Shown one piece after another: positions 62,218 to 64,000 of a stretch of DNA of 64,000 nt. Below the pieces are notes generated by a model that saw only the letters and a program-made list of their open reading frames with translations, did no database searches and was not told the DNA's origin. The DNA is from Chryseobacterium sp. Leaf180 (lineage in GTDB: Bacteria > Bacteroidota > Bacteroidia > Flavobacteriales > Weeksellaceae). Position 1 is the stretch's first letter. Each line of letters begins with the position of its first letter. The stretch lies in assembly GCF_001424585.1 (NCBI RefSeq), contig NZ_LMPJ01000001.1:977100-1041099 (forward strand), read 5' to 3'. The position numbers and the translations under genes were made by a program.

Positions 62218-62979
62218 ATGAGATTCAGTACAAAAAAAGACAAGAAATATACATACATCGAGGCCGGAGAAGGTCATCCGTTGGTTTTGCTGCACGGCCT
62301 GATGGGCGGTCTCAGCAATTTCGACAAGATGGTAAATTTTTTCTCTGACAAAGGCTTTAAGGTTTTTGTGCCACAACTTCCGATCTACGATTTGCCGGTA
62401 CTCAGTACAAATCTTACTACAATTGCCAAATATGTGGCGAAATTTATCGAGAACACCATCGGCGAGCCTGCAACAATCGTTGGAAACTCCATGGGCGGCC
62501 ACGTAGGTCTTATTCTTACGCTGTCACGACCCGATTTAGTTAAAAATCTTGTGCTTACAGGAAGTTCAGGGTTGTATGAAAGAGCTTTTGGCGACAGTTT
62601 CCCGAGGAAAAACGACCGCTCATACATAAGAAAAAAGGCAGAAGAAGTTTTTTATGACCCGACTGTGGCGACGGAAGATTTGGTAGATGAAGTTTTCAGT
62701 GTGGTGAATGACCGTATGAAAGGTATCAAAACCGTTATGCTTGCTAGAAGTGCCATCAAACATAATATGTTGAATGATCTTCCTAAAATTTCACGTCCTA
62801 CGTGTTTGATTTGGGGAAAACAGGACAATGTGACGCCGCCGGAAGTGGCAGAAGACATGCACAAATTTATACCAAACTCGGATCTTTTCTGGATCGATAA
62901 ATGCGGCCATGCAGCGATGATGGAAAAGCCTGATGAGTTTAATGAAATCCTCTACAGCTGGATTAAAAATAAAATATAA
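62218..62979 (+). CDS. Alpha/beta hydrolase
   Basis: A 253-aa alpha/beta-hydrolase-fold enzyme. Oxyanion HGLMGGLSNFDKM near residue 25, the nucleophile elbow GNSMGGHVGL (Ser near 92), the acid probably Asp in LIWGKQDNVTPP (near 205) and the base in DKCGHAAMMEKPDEF (His near 231). It resembles BioH/MhpC-like esterases, but the substrate is unknown. A terminator follows, so engB needs its own promoter. Confidence 0.85.
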   Translation: MRFSTKKDKKYTYIEAGEGHPLVLLHGLMGGLSNFDKMVNFFSDKGFKVFVPQLPIYDLPVLSTNLTTIAKYVAKFIENTIGEPATIVGNSMGGHVGLILTLSRPDLVKNLVLTGSSGLYERAFGDSFPRKNDRSYIRKKAEEVFYDPTVATEDLVDEVFSVVNDRMKGIKTVMLARSAIKHNMLNDLPKISRPTCLIWGKQDNVTPPEVAEDMHKFIPNSDLFWIDKCGHAAMMEKPDEFNEILYSWIKNKI

Positions 62980-62983
62980 TACG

Positions 62984-63016
62984 CAAACCATTAAGACTTC
63001 TTAATGGTTTGTTTTT
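62984..63016 (+). terminator. Terminator of the alpha/beta hydrolase gene
   Basis: CAAACCATTAAG / CTTAATGGTTTG around ACTT, then five T residues, four bases after the stop. The ATG at 63004 lies inside its second arm. Confidence 0.9.
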
Positions 63017-63036
63017 CTAAAATAAATAAGACGAAA

Positions 63037-63660
63037 ATGGTAATCAAAACAGCCGAATTTGTAAAAAGCAGCGGAAAATGGCAGGAATGTCCCGAGCCTA
63101 TACTACCTGAATATGCATTTATTGGAAGATCAAATGTGGGGAAATCGTCGCTCATCAATGCGATGCTCAACAGGAAAGATCTCGCAAAAACTTCACAAAC
63201 TCCAGGGAAAACTCAGCTTATTAACCATTTTATCATCAACGAAAACTGGTATCTAACCGATTTGCCGGGCTATGGTTATGCGAAGGTTTCTAAAGTACAG
63301 CGCCGGGAATTTGAAAAGCTCATCAACAATTATATTCTCAACAGAAAAAATCTGGTGAATCTTTTTGTGCTGATCGACGCGCGTCACAGCCCGCAGGAAA
63401 TTGATCTGGAGTTTATCCAGTGGTGTGGTGAAAGCGGCGTTCCGTTTTCTATCGTTTTCACGAAATCTGATAAACTGAAGCCCAACATTGCCATAAAAAA
63501 TGTAGAAAATTATAAAGCCGAACTTCACAAAACCTGGGAAGATCTTCCTGAAATTTATGTAACATCAGCAGAGAAAAAAATCGGTGGCGATGAGATTTTA
63601 AAGTTCATCAGAGAAACCAATGAATTTCTGGTAAACAACAGCGTAACTTTTGAAGAATAA
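63037..63660 (+). CDS. engB: Ribosome-biogenesis GTPase EngB (YihA/YsxC)
   Basis: A 207-aa GTPase needed for 50S assembly and cell division. G1 GRSNVGKSSL (near residue 31), G2 QTPGKTQ (near 57), G3 DLPGYGYAKV (near 75), G4 TKSDK (near 142) and G5 TSA (near 176) are all present. I chose ATG 63037 (MVIKTAEFV) because the ATG at 63004 lies in the preceding gene's terminator. The next gene begins one base after its stop. Confidence 0.94.
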   Translation: MVIKTAEFVKSSGKWQECPEPILPEYAFIGRSNVGKSSLINAMLNRKDLAKTSQTPGKTQLINHFIINENWYLTDLPGYGYAKVSKVQRREFEKLINNYILNRKNLVNLFVLIDARHSPQEIDLEFIQWCGESGVPFSIVFTKSDKLKPNIAIKNVENYKAELHKTWEDLPEIYVTSAEKKIGGDEILKFIRETNEFLVNNSVTFEE

Positions 63661-63661
63661 A

Positions 63662-64000
63662 ATGATCTGGAAAGTAAAAACGTTCGGCGAACTTTCAACT
63701 TCGGAGTTGTATGCAATTATAAAAGCCAGAATCGATGTTTTTGTTGTCGAGCAAAACTGCCCGTATCCTGATTTGGATGATTATGATCAAAAGGCTTTGC
63801 ATATTTGGGCAGAAAGCGACGGCAATGTTTTGGCATACTGCCGAATCTTTGATAAAGGCATTAAATATAATGAAACTTCGATCGGGCGCGTTTTAAGCAC
63901 ATCACCAGCTCGCGGTACGGGAGCAGGAAAGCAACTGATAAAATATGCGATTGAAACTATTGAAAACCGCTTGCGAACTTCAGAGATAAGAATTTCTGCG
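63662..64000 (+). CDS. ElaA-like GNAT acetyltransferase, 3' truncated by window edge
   Basis: The first 113 codons of a GNAT-fold protein. ELYAIIKARIDVFVVEQNCPYPDLDDYDQ (residues 14-42) is the ElaA family mark, and RVLSTSPARGTGAGKQLIKYA (near 79) is the acetyl-CoA loop R/QxxGxG/A. The substrate is unknown. It starts one base after the engB stop, so they are cotranscribed. Confidence 0.85.
   Translation, partial: MIWKVKTFGELSTSELYAIIKARIDVFVVEQNCPYPDLDDYDQKALHIWAESDGNVLAYCRIFDKGIKYNETSIGRVLSTSPARGTGAGKQLIKYAIETIENRLRTSEIRISA

Noticed and set aside
63004-63036. Upstream ATG for engB
   Set aside because: It lies in the terminator hairpin of the preceding gene; the conserved protein starts at 63037.
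1-64000. tRNA, rRNA, CRISPR or prophage genes
   Set aside because: I looked for cloverleaf-like GTTCRA loops, repeat-spacer arrays and phage/transposase motifs and saw none; a dedicated tRNA scan could still find something I missed.

Overview
The window comes from a Bacteroidota chromosome, most likely a Weeksellaceae flavobacterium of the Chryseobacterium/Kaistella type. The evidence is moderately AT-rich DNA, flavobacterial -7 boxes (TAnnTTTG) in front of many genes, a GLPGLI-family gene, a TonB-dependent receptor, WG repeats, a bacilliredoxin, a GH3-family protein and the Bacteroidota order of the division/cell-wall (dcw) cluster. The genus is inferred from protein style only. I see no rRNA, tRNA, CRISPR array, integrase or transposase gene.

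Layout. 1-12 kb is housekeeping: a truncated membrane acyltransferase, miaE, a DUF502 membrane protein, a PLP decarboxylase, a lipoprotein sugar dehydrogenase, uvrB, DUF3820, an AI-2E family permease, a divergent membrane protein, the pabB-pabC pair and menD. 12-13.85 kb is the only accessory-looking stretch. It holds a degenerate array of ~41-bp repeats, a GC-rich hairpin, two low-GC small exported proteins without recognisable family, and short direct repeats. 13.85-24.3 kb has an IPNS-like oxygenase, a frameshifted GLPGLI gene, a PA0069-type radical SAM protein, two small proteins, an AsmA-like giant, a WG-repeat lipoprotein, a DUF2797 protein, a nucleotide-sugar epimerase and a DUF2795-like protein. 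24.3-37.1 kb has secA, an iron-uptake pair (TonB receptor plus PepSY protein, with a Fur-like palindrome), a ROK kinase, msrA, a YegP-like protein and a two-component system followed by a USP-like protein and a DUF1275 membrane protein. 37.2-44.6 kb has mutL, a rhomboid protease, two tandem EEP-domain paralogues, two small lipoproteins, a GH3 protein and a bacilliredoxin.

45-62 kb is the dcw cluster, read right to left: mraZ, rsmH, ftsL, ftsI, murE, mraY, murD, ftsW, a 76-aa protein, murG, murC, ftsQ, ftsA, ftsZ, then a GatB/YqeY gene. Genes are tightly packed and the only clear promoter is in front of mraZ. Two TGGGA boxes with a 5-base spacer sit just upstream of that promoter and look like MraZ operators. 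The right edge has an alpha/beta hydrolase, engB and the start of an ElaA-like acetyltransferase.

Most interesting signals: (1) an orphan transcription unit at 44776-44950 with its own promoter and a 13-bp terminator stem, holding only a 20-codon ORF at normal promoter-to-ATG spacing; (2) uvrB, pabB and menD each have the -7 box exactly four bases before the ATG, which predicts leaderless mRNAs; (3) the MraZ boxes; (4) four perfect 7-bp repeats inside murG, which could shift frame in an essential gene; (5) three helically spaced CATTTTAA repeats between the two-component system and the USP gene; (6) the 41-bp repeat array. Several start codons were moved inward from the longest ORF because the upstream NTG codon lies inside a promoter box, a terminator or the previous gene.
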